Positions 33,693 through 42,993 of a stretch of 64,000 nt of DNA are shown in pieces. The stretch's first letter is position 1; every line of letters starts with the position of its first letter. Both the position numbers and the translations under genes were made by a program. The DNA is from Ruminococcaceae bacterium UBA3215 (GTDB taxonomy: Bacteria; Bacillota; Clostridia; Oscillospirales; Ruminococcaceae). The notes beneath the pieces were generated by a model, which was not told the DNA's origin, ran no database searches, and saw nothing but the letters and a program-made list of their open reading frames with translations. Location of the stretch: contig DEWH01000026.1 in assembly GCA_002363155.1 (NCBI GenBank), forward strand, positions 1 through 64,000. Reading direction: 5' to 3'.

Positions 33693-34193
33693 ATGAACGA
33701 GCTATGCGAGATGATAAAGCGTCAGACGGACGCAAACTTTTTAAATCTCATCACAGCCATAAAGACTTACGACAGGAATGCCGGAGTATGCGGCGCGCCG
33801 GCATGGAGATATGTCTATCACACGATACATTCCGCGGACAAGTGGTTCTTCAACCCTTATGTGTTCGATGAACCTCCTTTCCATGAGGAGGGAATGGACA
33901 ACCCGAACCTGCCATGCAAAACCGAACTCAGCGACGGTCAGCTTCTCGATTACCTTGAAAAGGTGCGGAAAAAGACTGCCGACTATCTCGGCTCACTGAA
34001 CGACAAGATGCTTGCTGAATGCCCGGATAAATGCGATAAGACGCGTCTCGAGCTTATTCTGATGCAGTTCCGGCACATATCCACGCATATCGGTATGCTC
34101 AACGGGCTGACTGCCGAAAAGACCGGAAGGCTCCCGCTTTATGTCACCCCCGACAGCCTTGACAGGCTCGGAGAAGGCTATTTTGAAAACTGA
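33693..34193 (+). CDS. DinB-like four-helix protein
   Basis: 166 residues. The DinB/YfiT-like metal triad is suggested by His46 (VYHTIHSADKWFF), His128 and His132 (FRHISTHIGML). These positions sit in the second and last helices as in the family. Members act as putative metal-dependent enzymes, often in thiol metabolism or with no known role. The gene follows gyrB by 14 nt and precedes two small membrane-protein genes, all in the gyrB-gyrA direction. Confidence 0.7.
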   Translation: MNELCEMIKRQTDANFLNLITAIKTYDRNAGVCGAPAWRYVYHTIHSADKWFFNPYVFDEPPFHEEGMDNPNLPCKTELSDGQLLDYLEKVRKKTADYLGSLNDKMLAECPDKCDKTRLELILMQFRHISTHIGMLNGLTAEKTGRLPLYVTPDSLDRLGEGYFEN

Positions 34194-34234
34194 CAGACAA
34201 CAGCTCCCGCTGTGACTTACGAAGGAAAGACAAT

Positions 34235-34612
34235 ATGAATTCCGAAGAAAACAACGAACAGCAGATAAAGAAGCTGGAACGAATGGACCGCATCTACGCG
34301 GACGAAAAAAAGCATGAGTCGGTTATCGACAGAGTGGAAGATGACGACGAGGATATCTGCGCCGTTGCGCGGAAGTTCTTCCGCTGGGCGCTGCTCATAA
34401 CATGGGCGGCGTGTGCGGTTACGCTTGTTTCCGGCGGGGATTTCTCCCTGCCTGCCGCGGCGATACTTATAACCGCCGGCATATACTCCGCGCTCTGCAT
34501 AACAAAGTTCCTGCACCAGAAGAAGAAAGGCGACACGGTGGTCGCCGTGATCGTGGCTGTGCTGACGATAGCGCTCGGAATACTGCTTCTTGTCAGCAAC
34601 AACCCGTATTAA
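34235..34612 (+). CDS. Small two-to-three-span membrane protein
   Basis: 125 residues. A charged, helical cytoplasmic start (about 1-50, rich in Glu, Asp and Lys), then hydrophobic segments ALLITWAACAVTLVSGG, AAAILITAGIYSALCI and VVAVIVAVLTIALGILLLV. No recognised family. It has a good AAGGAAAGA ribosome site and sits between the DinB-like gene and a YcxB-like gene. Confidence 0.7.
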   Translation: MNSEENNEQQIKKLERMDRIYADEKKHESVIDRVEDDDEDICAVARKFFRWALLITWAACAVTLVSGGDFSLPAAAILITAGIYSALCITKFLHQKKKGDTVVAVIVAVLTIALGILLLVSNNPY

Positions 34613-34624
34613 GGAAGATCCCCT

Positions 34625-35260
34625 ATGAACGAAACATTAAGCGTAAAATTCGACAACAAGCCGGAGGAGATCGAAGCCGCATACAAGGCTTTCCACAACA
34701 AGTACACCCTGCGCAGAAAGCTTATCTACACGGTGATCTATCTGATAGTGGTGGTGCTTGCGGCCAATCTTGTGATCCGCGATTACACAAACCCTGCCGG
34801 GTACATTGCCGGCGGTCTCGGACTCGGCATTCTCGTTTTCAACTGGATCAAGCCGGTGCTTATCCGGAAGAAGATGATGGAAGGGCTTGCCGATCTCGGG
34901 ACGGACGAGCTTTATACCATGACCCTGTATGATGACAGGATCGAGATAGAAACGGAGATAACCTCCGCGGACAAGGAGACTGAGATCGTCGAGATAAACT
35001 CGCGGGGCGTGTTCCCCGTTGAGGAGGGCAGCGAAGCTGCAAAGGAGATCGCCGAAAACCCGGATCTCGTAAAGGACGAGACGCAGGTCGAAAAGACCGT
35101 GTACCGTCTCGCGGAGACAGAGATCGTAATGTCAGATGTAAAAGACCTTATACTCATATTTGTCAACAGGTCGTTTATACATGCAGTTCCGAAGCGCTGT
35201 CTCGGAACCGACGAAATGCTTGCTTTCAAGGCTTATTTTGAAGAAAAAGGATTAATATAA
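34625..35260 (+). CDS. YcxB-like membrane protein
   Basis: 211 residues. Two membrane spans at about 33-52 (LIYTVIYLIVVVLAANLVI) and 60-78 (GYIAGGLGLGILVFNW), and a C-terminal soluble domain ending IFVNRSFIHAVPKRCLGTDE, the strand-loop-helix pattern of the YcxB-like C-terminal family. Its role is not known. It ends 16 nt before gyrA. Confidence 0.7.
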   Translation: MNETLSVKFDNKPEEIEAAYKAFHNKYTLRRKLIYTVIYLIVVVLAANLVIRDYTNPAGYIAGGLGLGILVFNWIKPVLIRKKMMEGLADLGTDELYTMTLYDDRIEIETEITSADKETEIVEINSRGVFPVEEGSEAAKEIAENPDLVKDETQVEKTVYRLAETEIVMSDVKDLILIFVNRSFIHAVPKRCLGTDEMLAFKAYFEEKGLI

Positions 35261-35276
35261 AAGGACACAAACAAGA

Positions 35277-37979
35277 ATGGAACATAATTACGTCGAATCG
35301 ATCCACCCGAATGAGAAGCTCATGGAGATAGACATTGAAAAGGAAGTGCGCACTGCATTCCTTGACTACTCCATGTCGGTAATAGTATCCCGTGCGCTGC
35401 CGGATGTCAGGGACGGTCTGAAGCCCGTTCACAGGCGCATAATCTACACCATGAACGATGCCGGCAACACCTCCGACAAGCCGTACCGCAAATGCGCTTA
35501 CACTGTCGGAGAAGTTCTCGGTAAATACCACCCCCACGGCGATGCTTCCGTATATGACGCTATGGTGCGTCTTGCGCAGGATTTCTCGCTGCGCTATCCT
35601 ATGGTGGACGGTCACGGAAACTTCGGCTCCGTTGACGGAGACCCGCCTGCCGCATACCGTTATACCGAGGCAAGACTTGCGAAGATTGCGAATGAGATGC
35701 TTGCCGATATCAACAAGGATACGGTCGATTTCGGAACCAACTATGATGACAAGCTCAAAGAGCCTGTCGTTCTTCCGTCCCGCTTCCCTAACCTGCTCGT
35801 AAACGGCAGTATCGGTATCGCGGTAGGTATGGCGACAAATATCCCGCCCCACAATCTCGGCGAGGTCATCGATGCTATCGATCTGCTTATCGACAACCCC
35901 GACGCCGGACCCGAAAGCATAATGAGCTGCATCAAGGGACCGGACTTCCCCACCGGCGGTATCATAATGGGCTATTCCGGCATACGCTCCGCTTACTATA
36001 CCGGACGCGGCAAGATAACCCTGCGCGGCCGTGCGGAGATCGTCGAGGAAAAGACACATACCCGCATTGTCGTTACCGAGATACCGTATATGGTCAACAA
36101 GACCAGACTTCTTGAATCTATCGGAGAACTCATGCGCGACAAGCGTATCGACGGCATCGCCACACTGCGTGACGAGTCCGACAGAAACGGAATGAAGATA
36201 GTAATGGAGCTCAAGCGCGACGCAAACGCAAATGTTGTGCTCAACAAGCTCTACACATACACCCAGCTGCAGGATACAGTCGGCGTTATAATGCTGGCTC
36301 TTGTGAACGGTGAGCCGAAGGTGCTCCCGCTCAAGGATATGCTGATGCACTACCTCGATTTCCAGACCGAGGTAATAGAGCGCCGTACACGCTTCGATCT
36401 TGAACGTGCAAGAAACCGCGCACATCTCCTGCAGGGCTTTATGCTCGCGATCGACAACATCGACGAAGTTATAGCGATCCTGCGTTCAAGCAAGAGCGTT
36501 CCGGAGGGCAAGGAGCGTCTCATGGAGCGCTTCAGGGAAGCTGACCTCAGCCAGCTCCTTACCCGCGCAATGGACGACAAGTATAAGAGCATCGTGTTCG
36601 AGCATGAGATCGGTCTTTCCGAAGCACAGGCGGACGCTATCGTGCAGATGCGTCTTGCACAGCTCACAGGACTTGAAAAAGAGAAGATCGAGGAAGAGCT
36701 TTCCGACATTATGAGCAAGATCGGCGGATATATGGAGATCCTCTCCGACAAGGCGAAGGTTTATGCCGTTATCCGCGAGGAGCTTGACGCGATAAAGAAG
36801 AAGTACGGCGATGAGCGCCGCACTTCCATCGAGCAGGTCAGCGGTGAAGTTGACATCGAAGACCTGATACCTGTTGAGGAATGCGTTCTGACATACACAA
36901 ACCTCGGCTATATGAAGCGCCAGCCCATGGAAGTCTATAATCTCCAGCGCCGCGGCGGAAAGGGTGTTTCCGGCATAAAGCAGCGCGACGAGGACTTCAC
37001 CGAGAATGTGTTTATTTCGTCCTCCCACGACAATCTGCTGTTCGTTACGAACAAGGGAAATATGATGAAGCTGAAGTGCTTCGAGGTGCCGGAGGGCTCG
37101 CGTCAGAGCCGCGGGACCAATGTTGTCAACCTCATTCAGCTTGAGGAGAACGAAAAGGTTGCCGCCATAATCAAGACTTCGGATTTTGCCGAAAACAAGG
37201 TCTTTATCTGCATCACCAAGCAGGGACGCATCAAGCGAACCCCGCTGTCGCAGTTTAAAAATGTGCGCAAGAAAGGACTGCGTGCGATAAATCTTGCCGA
37301 GGACGACGAGATAGCGGCTGCATACATCACAGAGGGCGATTCTGGCGTGCTTATCGCAACGCATAACGGACGGGCGCTGTGCTTTATGGAGCATACTATA
37401 AGGCTTATGGGAAGAACGGCTGCCGGTGTCCGTGCAATAAGGCTGCGCGGTGACGACTATGTTGTGGGTGCAACAAAGATCTACAACGAGGATATGACGA
37501 TACTGACAGTCACGGACAAGGGCTACGGACGGCGCACGGCGCTGTTCAAGCTTACGAAGGACGGCGAACGCCGCGTCAACGATAAGGGCGAGCCGGAGTA
37601 CAACTACCCCGTAAAGAGCCGCGGCGGAATCGGCATCACGAACTACAAGGTAAGCGAGGAGAAGGGTCATGTCTGCGGAATACGCGCTCTCGGTGCGGAC
37701 GATGACGTTATCCTTATCAGCTCCGACGGCGTTATAATAAGGATACGCGCCAACGATATAAATCTTCTCAACCGTCCTGCGAACGGTGTGCGCGTAATGA
37801 AGCTGACCGAGGGCAACTCTGTGGTTTCGTTCACCAGAACCGAGCATGACGAGAACGAAAAGACCGAGGAGATCGAGAAGCCTGCCGAGGAAGACCTTAT
37901 CGACACTGACGAGCCGGAGGAAGACACCGAAGAGGAGCTTCCGGAAGATGACGAGCCCGAGGAAGAAGAAGAAACATAA
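35277..37979 (+). CDS. gyrA: DNA gyrase subunit A
   Basis: 900 residues. Quinolone-determining region HPHGDASVYDAMVRLAQDF has Ala90, Ser91 and Asp94. The active-site Tyr is Tyr129 in AAYRYTEARL. After the breakage-reunion domain and coiled coil, the C-terminal beta-pinwheel starts with the GyrA box QRRGGKG, which separates gyrase from topoisomerase IV. The last 50 residues are very acidic (Glu/Asp-rich). GyrA cuts and rejoins DNA in the gyrase heterotetramer. It is separated from gyrB by three small genes. Confidence 0.97.
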   Translation: MEHNYVESIHPNEKLMEIDIEKEVRTAFLDYSMSVIVSRALPDVRDGLKPVHRRIIYTMNDAGNTSDKPYRKCAYTVGEVLGKYHPHGDASVYDAMVRLAQDFSLRYPMVDGHGNFGSVDGDPPAAYRYTEARLAKIANEMLADINKDTVDFGTNYDDKLKEPVVLPSRFPNLLVNGSIGIAVGMATNIPPHNLGEVIDAIDLLIDNPDAGPESIMSCIKGPDFPTGGIIMGYSGIRSAYYTGRGKITLRGRAEIVEEKTHTRIVVTEIPYMVNKTRLLESIGELMRDKRIDGIATLRDESDRNGMKIVMELKRDANANVVLNKLYTYTQLQDTVGVIMLALVNGEPKVLPLKDMLMHYLDFQTEVIERRTRFDLERARNRAHLLQGFMLAIDNIDEVIAILRSSKSVPEGKERLMERFREADLSQLLTRAMDDKYKSIVFEHEIGLSEAQADAIVQMRLAQLTGLEKEKIEEELSDIMSKIGGYMEILSDKAKVYAVIREELDAIKKKYGDERRTSIEQVSGEVDIEDLIPVEECVLTYTNLGYMKRQPMEVYNLQRRGGKGVSGIKQRDEDFTENVFISSSHDNLLFVTNKGNMMKLKCFEVPEGSRQSRGTNVVNLIQLEENEKVAAIIKTSDFAENKVFICITKQGRIKRTPLSQFKNVRKKGLRAINLAEDDEIAAAYITEGDSGVLIATHNGRALCFMEHTIRLMGRTAAGVRAIRLRGDDYVVGATKIYNEDMTILTVTDKGYGRRTALFKLTKDGERRVNDKGEPEYNYPVKSRGGIGITNYKVSEEKGHVCGIRALGADDDVILISSDGVIIRIRANDINLLNRPANGVRVMKLTEGNSVVSFTRTEHDENEKTEEIEKPAEEDLIDTDEPEEDTEEELPEDDEPEEEEET

Positions 37980-37984
37980 GAGTA

Positions 37985-38056
37985 AGAGAGAGTTTTTGAG
38001 AGAGTTGAGAGATTTTTGAGATTTTCAAGATTTTTCAGACGGGGGCTCCGCCCCAT
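37985..38056 (+). repeat. 3' UTR-like repeat after gyrA
   Basis: Repeated GAGAG/TTTTTGAGA segments lead into TTTTTCAGACGGGGGCTCCGCCCC, a partial copy of the GC-rich hairpin repeat. Orientation relative to the gene is the same as in the full copies. Confidence 0.55.
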
Positions 38057-38150
38057 TCGTCTCCGATAAAGAAGTTTTCCAAAAACGTATAAACAAACAA
38101 GTTACGGCGGTATTCAGTTTGCACTATTATAATACCGGAGGAAAACTACA

Positions 38151-38417
38151 ATGACATCAATACTTGAAAATCTCTACTACGGAGAGATCAGCCCATGCTC
38201 ACGCCCGACACCGACCACGGAGCGCTACCTGAAAGCCAAAGAGGAGGTCGGGCAGTACGAGAAAGTGCTTCTCGCAAAGTACCCTGACTGCAAGGAACTC
38301 CTCGAAAGCTACGCTGACGCGATCCATGTTACAGCAGCTTGCGAGGGCTTGCAGGACTTTGAGGAAGGTTTCAGGCTCGGAGCATTGCTTATGCTCGATG
38401 TAATGACAACTGAATAA
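38151..38417 (+). CDS. DUF6809-like small protein
   Basis: 88 residues, helical, cytoplasmic. The start MTSILENLYYGEISPCSRPT and later KEEVGQYEKVL and FEEGFRLGALLMLDVM fit the small DUF6809 family common in Clostridia, whose role is unknown. GGAGG lies eight bases before the ATG and TATAAT occurs about 25 nt upstream. A hairpin ending in T-rich sequence follows the stop. Confidence 0.65.
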   Translation: MTSILENLYYGEISPCSRPTPTTERYLKAKEEVGQYEKVLLAKYPDCKELLESYADAIHVTAACEGLQDFEEGFRLGALLMLDVMTTE

Positions 38418-38423
38418 CAAAGT

Positions 38424-38455
38424 TGACCCGCCGCTCAATAACGAGCAGTGGGTCA
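38424..38455 (+). terminator. Hairpin after the DUF6809-like gene
   Basis: TGACCC..GCTC pairs with GAGC..GGGTCA around AATAAC, followed by TTCTGTTT. The stem has internal mismatches. It lies between converging genes and may serve both. Confidence 0.55.
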
Positions 38456-38507
38456 TTCTGTTTATATCAATAAAGCCGCAGATAAAGTCTGCTTTCCGGC
38501 AAAGCCT

Positions 38508-39194
38508 CTATAATTCAATAATATCATCGTACAGGCAGAAAAACTTATCCTCTGTAAAACTATCTTCATGGAAATGTCCGAAATACCATGCCCGGAACTC
38601 GGTGTTTTCAGCGACCCGCTGTAAATACTGCCGCAGCTCGTCCTCTTCGTCCGATTCCGCATAATATCCCATAGAATCAATGATCTCGGCAGGAGCTGTG
38701 TGCGTCAGGATATAATCGACCTCAAAGCCGTGCTTTTTAAGATTTCTCCAACCCTCGGCATACTCTTCCTCATTCGGCAGTTCCTCGGGAAACCAAGTGC
38801 GCCCTTTTATTCTGCCCTCTCTGTCAATGCTGTAAGCACCGCCGAATGTGAAGAATGTCGTACCGCCGATATTGAAGACCTGACCGCGCATGAGGTGAAT
38901 GATATCATCACAGATAAAATGCACCTTTCCGCCGTTCCATTCACTGACAGGATATTCACCGAGCAGATCGAAATTCTCGTGGTTGCCGTCTATCCACAGC
39001 ACAGTAACGGGAAGGTCACAGAGAAGACGGCGTGTCTCGGCTTCCTCCGCAGCTGTGAACCCGCACACTCCCACGTCTCCGCATATTATCAGGAAGTCGT
39101 CCTTCGTGAACTCGTCCTCCCTGCCCTCAAAGAAGCGCATCACTTTGCCGATGTCAAATGTTCCGTGTGTATCGCCTGTAACCAAAATTCTCAT
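38508..39194 (-). CDS. Calcineurin-like metallophosphoesterase
   Basis: 228 residues. All metal-binding blocks are present: GDTHG (7-11), GDVG (about 39-42), GNHE (about 71-74), a late His in THTAPAE, and GHFH near the C-terminus. Such enzymes hydrolyse phosphoesters (proteins, nucleotides or nucleic acids) with two metal ions. Substrate is not evident. It is one of three traces of this superfamily within 3 kb. Confidence 0.85.
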   Translation of the reverse strand: MRILVTGDTHGTFDIGKVMRFFEGREDEFTKDDFLIICGDVGVCGFTAAEEAETRRLLCDLPVTVLWIDGNHENFDLLGEYPVSEWNGGKVHFICDDIIHLMRGQVFNIGGTTFFTFGGAYSIDREGRIKGRTWFPEELPNEEEYAEGWRNLKKHGFEVDYILTHTAPAEIIDSMGYYAESDEEDELRQYLQRVAENTEFRAWYFGHFHEDSFTEDKFFCLYDDIIEL

Positions 39195-39273
39195 TATGTA
39201 ACCTCATTTCTTTCAGTTTGATATGTTTTTTTCCTGCCGTTTATGCGGCTTTCTATTATTTCAATGATCGTAT

Positions 39274-39639
39274 TCAATTCATTTCGTCTATTCTTTCCAA
39301 TATTTCTGCGACATTTGCATCATTATCACATTCAAGGATTTCCTTGAAAAATATGTCACGTTCCTTTGTAGTCAACAGTGAGCATTCATCTTTCTGGGTA
39401 TAAACTGTTATGACCTGTATCTGTGAAGGTATGGTCATCTGGAACTCTCGTTTCAACACTTGAGCATTTAATGTCTGTTCACCGGCTCTTATACCATAAA
39501 ACGTTGCGCCGATAATTTTTGCCATATGTTCAACCATTTTCGTCACCAGTGACTTTTTCAGACATCTCTCGCTGTCACACACTATTACATAGAATGTTGC
39601 GTCCACTGAATTTAAAGCCATGTTATCTTCAAACTTCAT
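39274..39639 (-). CDS. Hypothetical protein, 121 residues
   Basis: I do not recognise a family. The protein has alternating strands (ATFYVIVCDSERCLKKSLV, IPSQIQVITVYTQKDEC) and a C-terminal helix ending AEILERIDEMN, suggesting a small alpha/beta fold. A GGGGGGATATACA stretch serves as ribosome site before the ATG. It lies between the phosphoesterase and the HEPN gene on the same strand, in AT-rich DNA. Confidence 0.55.
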   Translation of the reverse strand: MKFEDNMALNSVDATFYVIVCDSERCLKKSLVTKMVEHMAKIIGATFYGIRAGEQTLNAQVLKREFQMTIPSQIQVITVYTQKDECSLLTTKERDIFFKEILECDNDANVAEILERIDEMN

Positions 39640-39698
39640 TGTATATCCCCCCTCAGTGTTTTAATACTCACAAAGCCTGTCAAATGCTTTATCTGTTA

Positions 39699-39821
39699 TC
39701 ACACATAAAATTCCTCCATAGTATCGAGACACAGGCAGGTAAGTCTCCCGCCGTCATACCACGCTCCGCTGTTCACCAGCCAGTCTCCAATTGCCGCTTC
39801 CACCGCATTTTCCTTAGTCAC
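39699..39821 (-). pseudogene. C-terminal remnant of a metallophosphoesterase
   Basis: Forty codons ending in TGA at 39699, without an obvious start or ribosome site. The translation contains NSGAWYDGGRLTCLCLDT and ends MEEFYV. This resembles the last strands of clostridial Ser/Thr-phosphatase-like phosphoesterases (GGKL.CLRL....EFYV). It abuts and slightly overlaps the 3' end of the HEPN gene. It may be left over from a duplicated phosphoesterase such as the broken one at 40326-41107. Confidence 0.45.
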
Positions 39822-40255
39822 TGTGTTCCGAAACCGTCTGTAATTTGAGAATGTGACCCTATATATTTATCAACGCAGCTTTTGCATACTTTGGTCGCCT
39901 CCCAGCAAGCCTCTATATCCTCTTTGGTGGCAAGAAATGAACCTTCGCCCGGATAGTCCGTTTTTCCATAAAACCCATCCGCCGCTGTTACAACAGATGG
40001 TATGTCAAAATCACTCAGGTACTTTTTGATAAAATCTGCAAGCTCTGTGATCGAATGGGATTTTAATATATTTTGATATTCCTCGGTATTGCTCTTGTTT
40101 TCAGCAATATGATCAACAACGATCTGCTTCAGGAATCTTTCACAGGTCTGCTGACACATCACCGCTAAACAGCTGGCGTAGAAACCCTTTTCAAGGGAAG
40201 AGCTTATGAAAAAGTAATCATTTTCCGCAAAGTCATAGTATCTGTTTTCTTTCAT
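39818..40255 (-). CDS. HEPN-domain protein
   Basis: 145 residues, all-helical. The start KENRYYDFAENDYFFISSSL and the block CQQTCERFLKQIVVDH (about 34-50) resemble the QQ..E..LK segment of HEPN domains that partner with nucleotidyltransferases. The canonical RNase motif R-x4-6-H is not clear: Arg and His are nine apart here. So ribonuclease activity is uncertain. No nucleotidyltransferase gene is adjacent. Neighbours are phosphoesterases and unknown genes. Confidence 0.65.
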   Translation of the reverse strand: MKENRYYDFAENDYFFISSSLEKGFYASCLAVMCQQTCERFLKQIVVDHIAENKSNTEEYQNILKSHSITELADFIKKYLSDFDIPSVVTAADGFYGKTDYPGEGSFLATKEDIEACWEATKVCKSCVDKYIGSHSQITDGFGTQ

Positions 40256-40325
40256 ATATTGCTTGTTATCCTTTTCTTATTCCTACAGCTATATTTCATT
40301 ATACCACAGGTGATATGCATAAAAA

Positions 40326-41107
40326 TCATACATAGAATTCGTGCTTGACCACAGGTTCAAGCTGTCCGTCTATACCGAGCGAATAGTATTTCCCGCTGAT
40401 CTCGCTGTATGCAAGCACATTCAGGAAGCCGCTCCTTTGCACGGTGCTGTCTATATAAAAATGAGACATTCCGTCGTGAAAATGTCGTGGAAATCCCGGT
40501 CTCCCGCTATCACCGCAGTTCCTGTATGCCCGGCGATAATATCTTTGTAGAACATTCCGAGTTGTGCGGGATATTTGTTCATTAGTGTATGCTCGTCCGT
40601 TGCCGTTTTCCACCGTTCTCCGGCGTCCTCGTCAACTCCCGCGTGAACGAATATCTGTGTTTCCGTTTCATAATACAGCGGGAACGCGTCCGTCCACTTG
40701 AGCAGATCGGGGTAATTGTCACGTATGCGGTTGCGCATATACGTGTAATACGCGCTCCGCCCGCCGTTCGACAGCTTGCTCCGGCATTCGGCAAGCTGTT
40801 CCTCTGTCATAAAGGTTCGGCTCGTTGCCATTCCCTCATCGGACATAAACCAGTCGTCCCAGCCCCGGTCGAGTATGCTGTCAAGGAACCACTGCTCGTG
40901 ATTACCTTTAAGGACTATGACATTTTCCGGATAGTCGGACTGCAAGCCGCGAAGATATTCAAGCGTCTGACGGCTTTGCGGTCCGACATCTATGTAGTCG
41001 CCGAGGAATATTATCCTGTCACCCTTTTGCAGCCTTGACAGTATCTGCCCGACCCTATCTTTCAGCAGGTCGAGATAGCCGTGGATATCGGAGAGGGCGT
41101 AGATCAT
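40326..41107 (-). pseudogene. Metallophosphoesterase broken by a frameshift
   Basis: From the start at 41107 the frame shows a Ser/Thr-phosphatase-like enzyme: LSDIHG, FLGDYIDVG, LKGNHEQWF, FVHAGVD and AGHTGT. It reads FHDIF and then runs into a stop at 40451. The other frame resumes with FHDGMSHFYIDSTVQ and SGFLNVLAY and ends HEFYV at 40326. The total of 782 nt is one base short of a multiple of three, so one base is missing (or two added) around 40470-40490. An intact protein would have about 260 residues. It may be a true pseudogene or a sequencing error; all metal-site motifs except the tail remain in the first frame. Confidence 0.8.
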
Positions 41108-41122
41108 TCGGTGTCCTCCTTA

Positions 41123-41923
41123 TCAAAATTCAAAACCATCAAGTTTACCACATTCTGCAAGCGCTTTGGCTCTTGCTTCTATACGGCAGTTTATTTCAGT
41201 TACCACCTTTAAGTAATCTTCCACTTTTAAACCTTTTTCCTCATAACTTGGGTGTTTTTCATGAAGTTTTTTTACACTACCGTCTGTATCGAACCATTCC
41301 ATAAGAAAGAACCTTACTTTATATATCTCTACATTTAATCTCCTGTTTTCTTTAAGGTCTATCAATGTCAGATCCCAATAGTCTTTGGTGCGGTTATATC
41401 TTGCTACATTATAGCCTTTCGGAACCAATATCATATTTGCAAGACAATGTGTATAGGCTGCAAATTTATTAAATTCTTTAAGACATTCCAATTTTATATT
41501 TTGAGATTCCGCATACCAATCATCTATGTTGTTCAGGAAATAACGATCGCGATCTTTATATGTATCGAATTTGGATTGTCCTTTATTGCAGTGTTCTCTG
41601 ATAAATTGATTAAAAATTGTAGCAAATGAATTCATTGTATCAGTTTCAAGAATTATCATCTCATTTTTTAGTCTGAATAATCTCTCTTCATCACCTTCCT
41701 GCGGCTCATCCCTATCAAACAAATGTTCATACATTCTGAAAACTCTTTCATCAATATCACAATCATTACATATTCTTGGGGGGCATATTCTGTAACGAAG
41801 CCAATTTTTAATATTACTTGTTTCACTGCTATCCTCACTATATCTTAAATCAGGTTCTATCGTCTCATCAACCGCGAATGTCACACTTTTCAAGTCTCTC
41901 AAAAAAATTTCCTTTTCTGCCAT
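41123..41923 (-). CDS. Hypothetical protein in AT-rich DNA
   Basis: 266 residues, soluble, no recognised family. It is rich in Asn, Asp, Lys and aromatic residues and mixes helices with a strand-rich part (YWDLTLIDLKENRRLNVEIY). A CPPRICNDCDI cluster near 48-58 might bind metal. Base composition is clearly more AT-rich than the housekeeping genes, suggesting transfer. It ends 16 nt before the broken phosphoesterase and begins 15 nt after the WYL regulator, so the three form a likely transcript from 43023-43051. Confidence 0.6.
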   Translation of the reverse strand: MAEKEIFLRDLKSVTFAVDETIEPDLRYSEDSSETSNIKNWLRYRICPPRICNDCDIDERVFRMYEHLFDRDEPQEGDEERLFRLKNEMIILETDTMNSFATIFNQFIREHCNKGQSKFDTYKDRDRYFLNNIDDWYAESQNIKLECLKEFNKFAAYTHCLANMILVPKGYNVARYNRTKDYWDLTLIDLKENRRLNVEIYKVRFFLMEWFDTDGSVKKLHEKHPSYEEKGLKVEDYLKVVTEINCRIEARAKALAECGKLDGFEF

Positions 41924-41937
41924 TTTAATATCCTCCG

Positions 41938-42993
41938 TTACTTTTTATATATTTCCGTAAGCTCCGTCAGCTTCTCCGCAAACTTCCTGCGAAGGCTCTC
42001 GGGGCTTAATATTTCCACGGCGTCGCTTGCTGTAAAGGCAAGGTCAAGCGCCGATTTTTCCGTTGTCATCACATCTATGCTGTCGTATCTCTCGTCTATG
42101 GCTTTGACATTCCTGATATTGTCCCCGAACAGGTCGTGTATCAGCGTGTATCTGTCCGTATCCACCTTCAGTGTGACCGTAATAGGCTCTCCGTAGGTCA
42201 TTCCGCTGTGGCGGGCGAGGAACTCCCGCATGTCCCCAATGTCTCGGAACTCCTTTATCGTGTTCCTTGCACGGCGAACAGTGTCAGTTACCGTAATATC
42301 GGTCATAAGGTCGATACGGTAGAACGAAACATTGTCATAAGGCGGCGTATTGGCTATAAGGTATGTGTTTCCCGCGCAGATCGCGATCTCATAGGGATTT
42401 ACTGTGTACGGCTTTCCCCGGGGTGACGGGATCAGTCTCCCATTCCGGTCGTAGCCGTTGAATTTGAAGGTTATCTGTCTTTCGTGGCGTATGGCGTCCC
42501 GTATCACCGCAATATTGTCATTGACGGAGGTGCTGTCCGCGTAGGTGAACGAGCGCACGGTGACAAACTCCCCGCGGTCAAATCTGTACAGCTCCGCAAG
42601 CTTTTCCAGCAGTCTGACCTCGGTATCTCCATCAAGCCCCATTCGCACTATGCCGTCCGCAATCATCTGCACCTCGTCCGGCTTTATCTCCGGCTCGTAG
42701 TAAATTCCGGTTATCCTGCCGTTTTTGTCGATATTGTACTTTATGACCTGCTTATACTCGTTCTCCCAAGTCAGCACCTTCGGGTTGACCTCATCTATCA
42801 GATCGTGTATCGTTTGTGACAGGGTATTCACCCCCGATGCGGTATTCATCGAATAGTCTGTGCCGTCGATATCCCGTAGCTTTTCATTTATCTGCTTCTG
42901 TGTCATAGGGTGGTCTCGGTCAGTGTATTCCCGCAGTATTTTCAGTATTTTGAGCATTCTCAATGATTTTTTGACACCTGTGTGTTCGGGCAT
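41938..42993 (-). CDS. HTH-WYL transcriptional regulator
   Basis: 351 residues. N-terminal winged helix (SLRMLKILKILREYTDRDHP, MTQKQINEKLRDIDG), a middle linker, and a WYL domain at about 165-240 (ITFKFNGYDRNG, GKPYTVNPYEIAICAGNTY, NVSFYRIDLMTDI), then a C-terminal extension. WYL regulators sense ligands, often nucleic-acid related, and commonly regulate defence or accessory genes. It is first in a transcript with the AT-rich unknown gene and the broken phosphoesterase. Confidence 0.88.
   Translation of the reverse strand: MPEHTGVKKSLRMLKILKILREYTDRDHPMTQKQINEKLRDIDGTDYSMNTASGVNTLSQTIHDLIDEVNPKVLTWENEYKQVIKYNIDKNGRITGIYYEPEIKPDEVQMIADGIVRMGLDGDTEVRLLEKLAELYRFDRGEFVTVRSFTYADSTSVNDNIAVIRDAIRHERQITFKFNGYDRNGRLIPSPRGKPYTVNPYEIAICAGNTYLIANTPPYDNVSFYRIDLMTDITVTDTVRRARNTIKEFRDIGDMREFLARHSGMTYGEPITVTLKVDTDRYTLIHDLFGDNIRNVKAIDERYDSIDVMTTEKSALDLAFTASDAVEILSPESLRRKFAEKLTELTEIYKK

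Noticed and set aside
31678..33735. A 685-codon minus-strand frame opposite gyrB
   Set aside because: It mirrors gyrB codon structure and has no recognisable domain.
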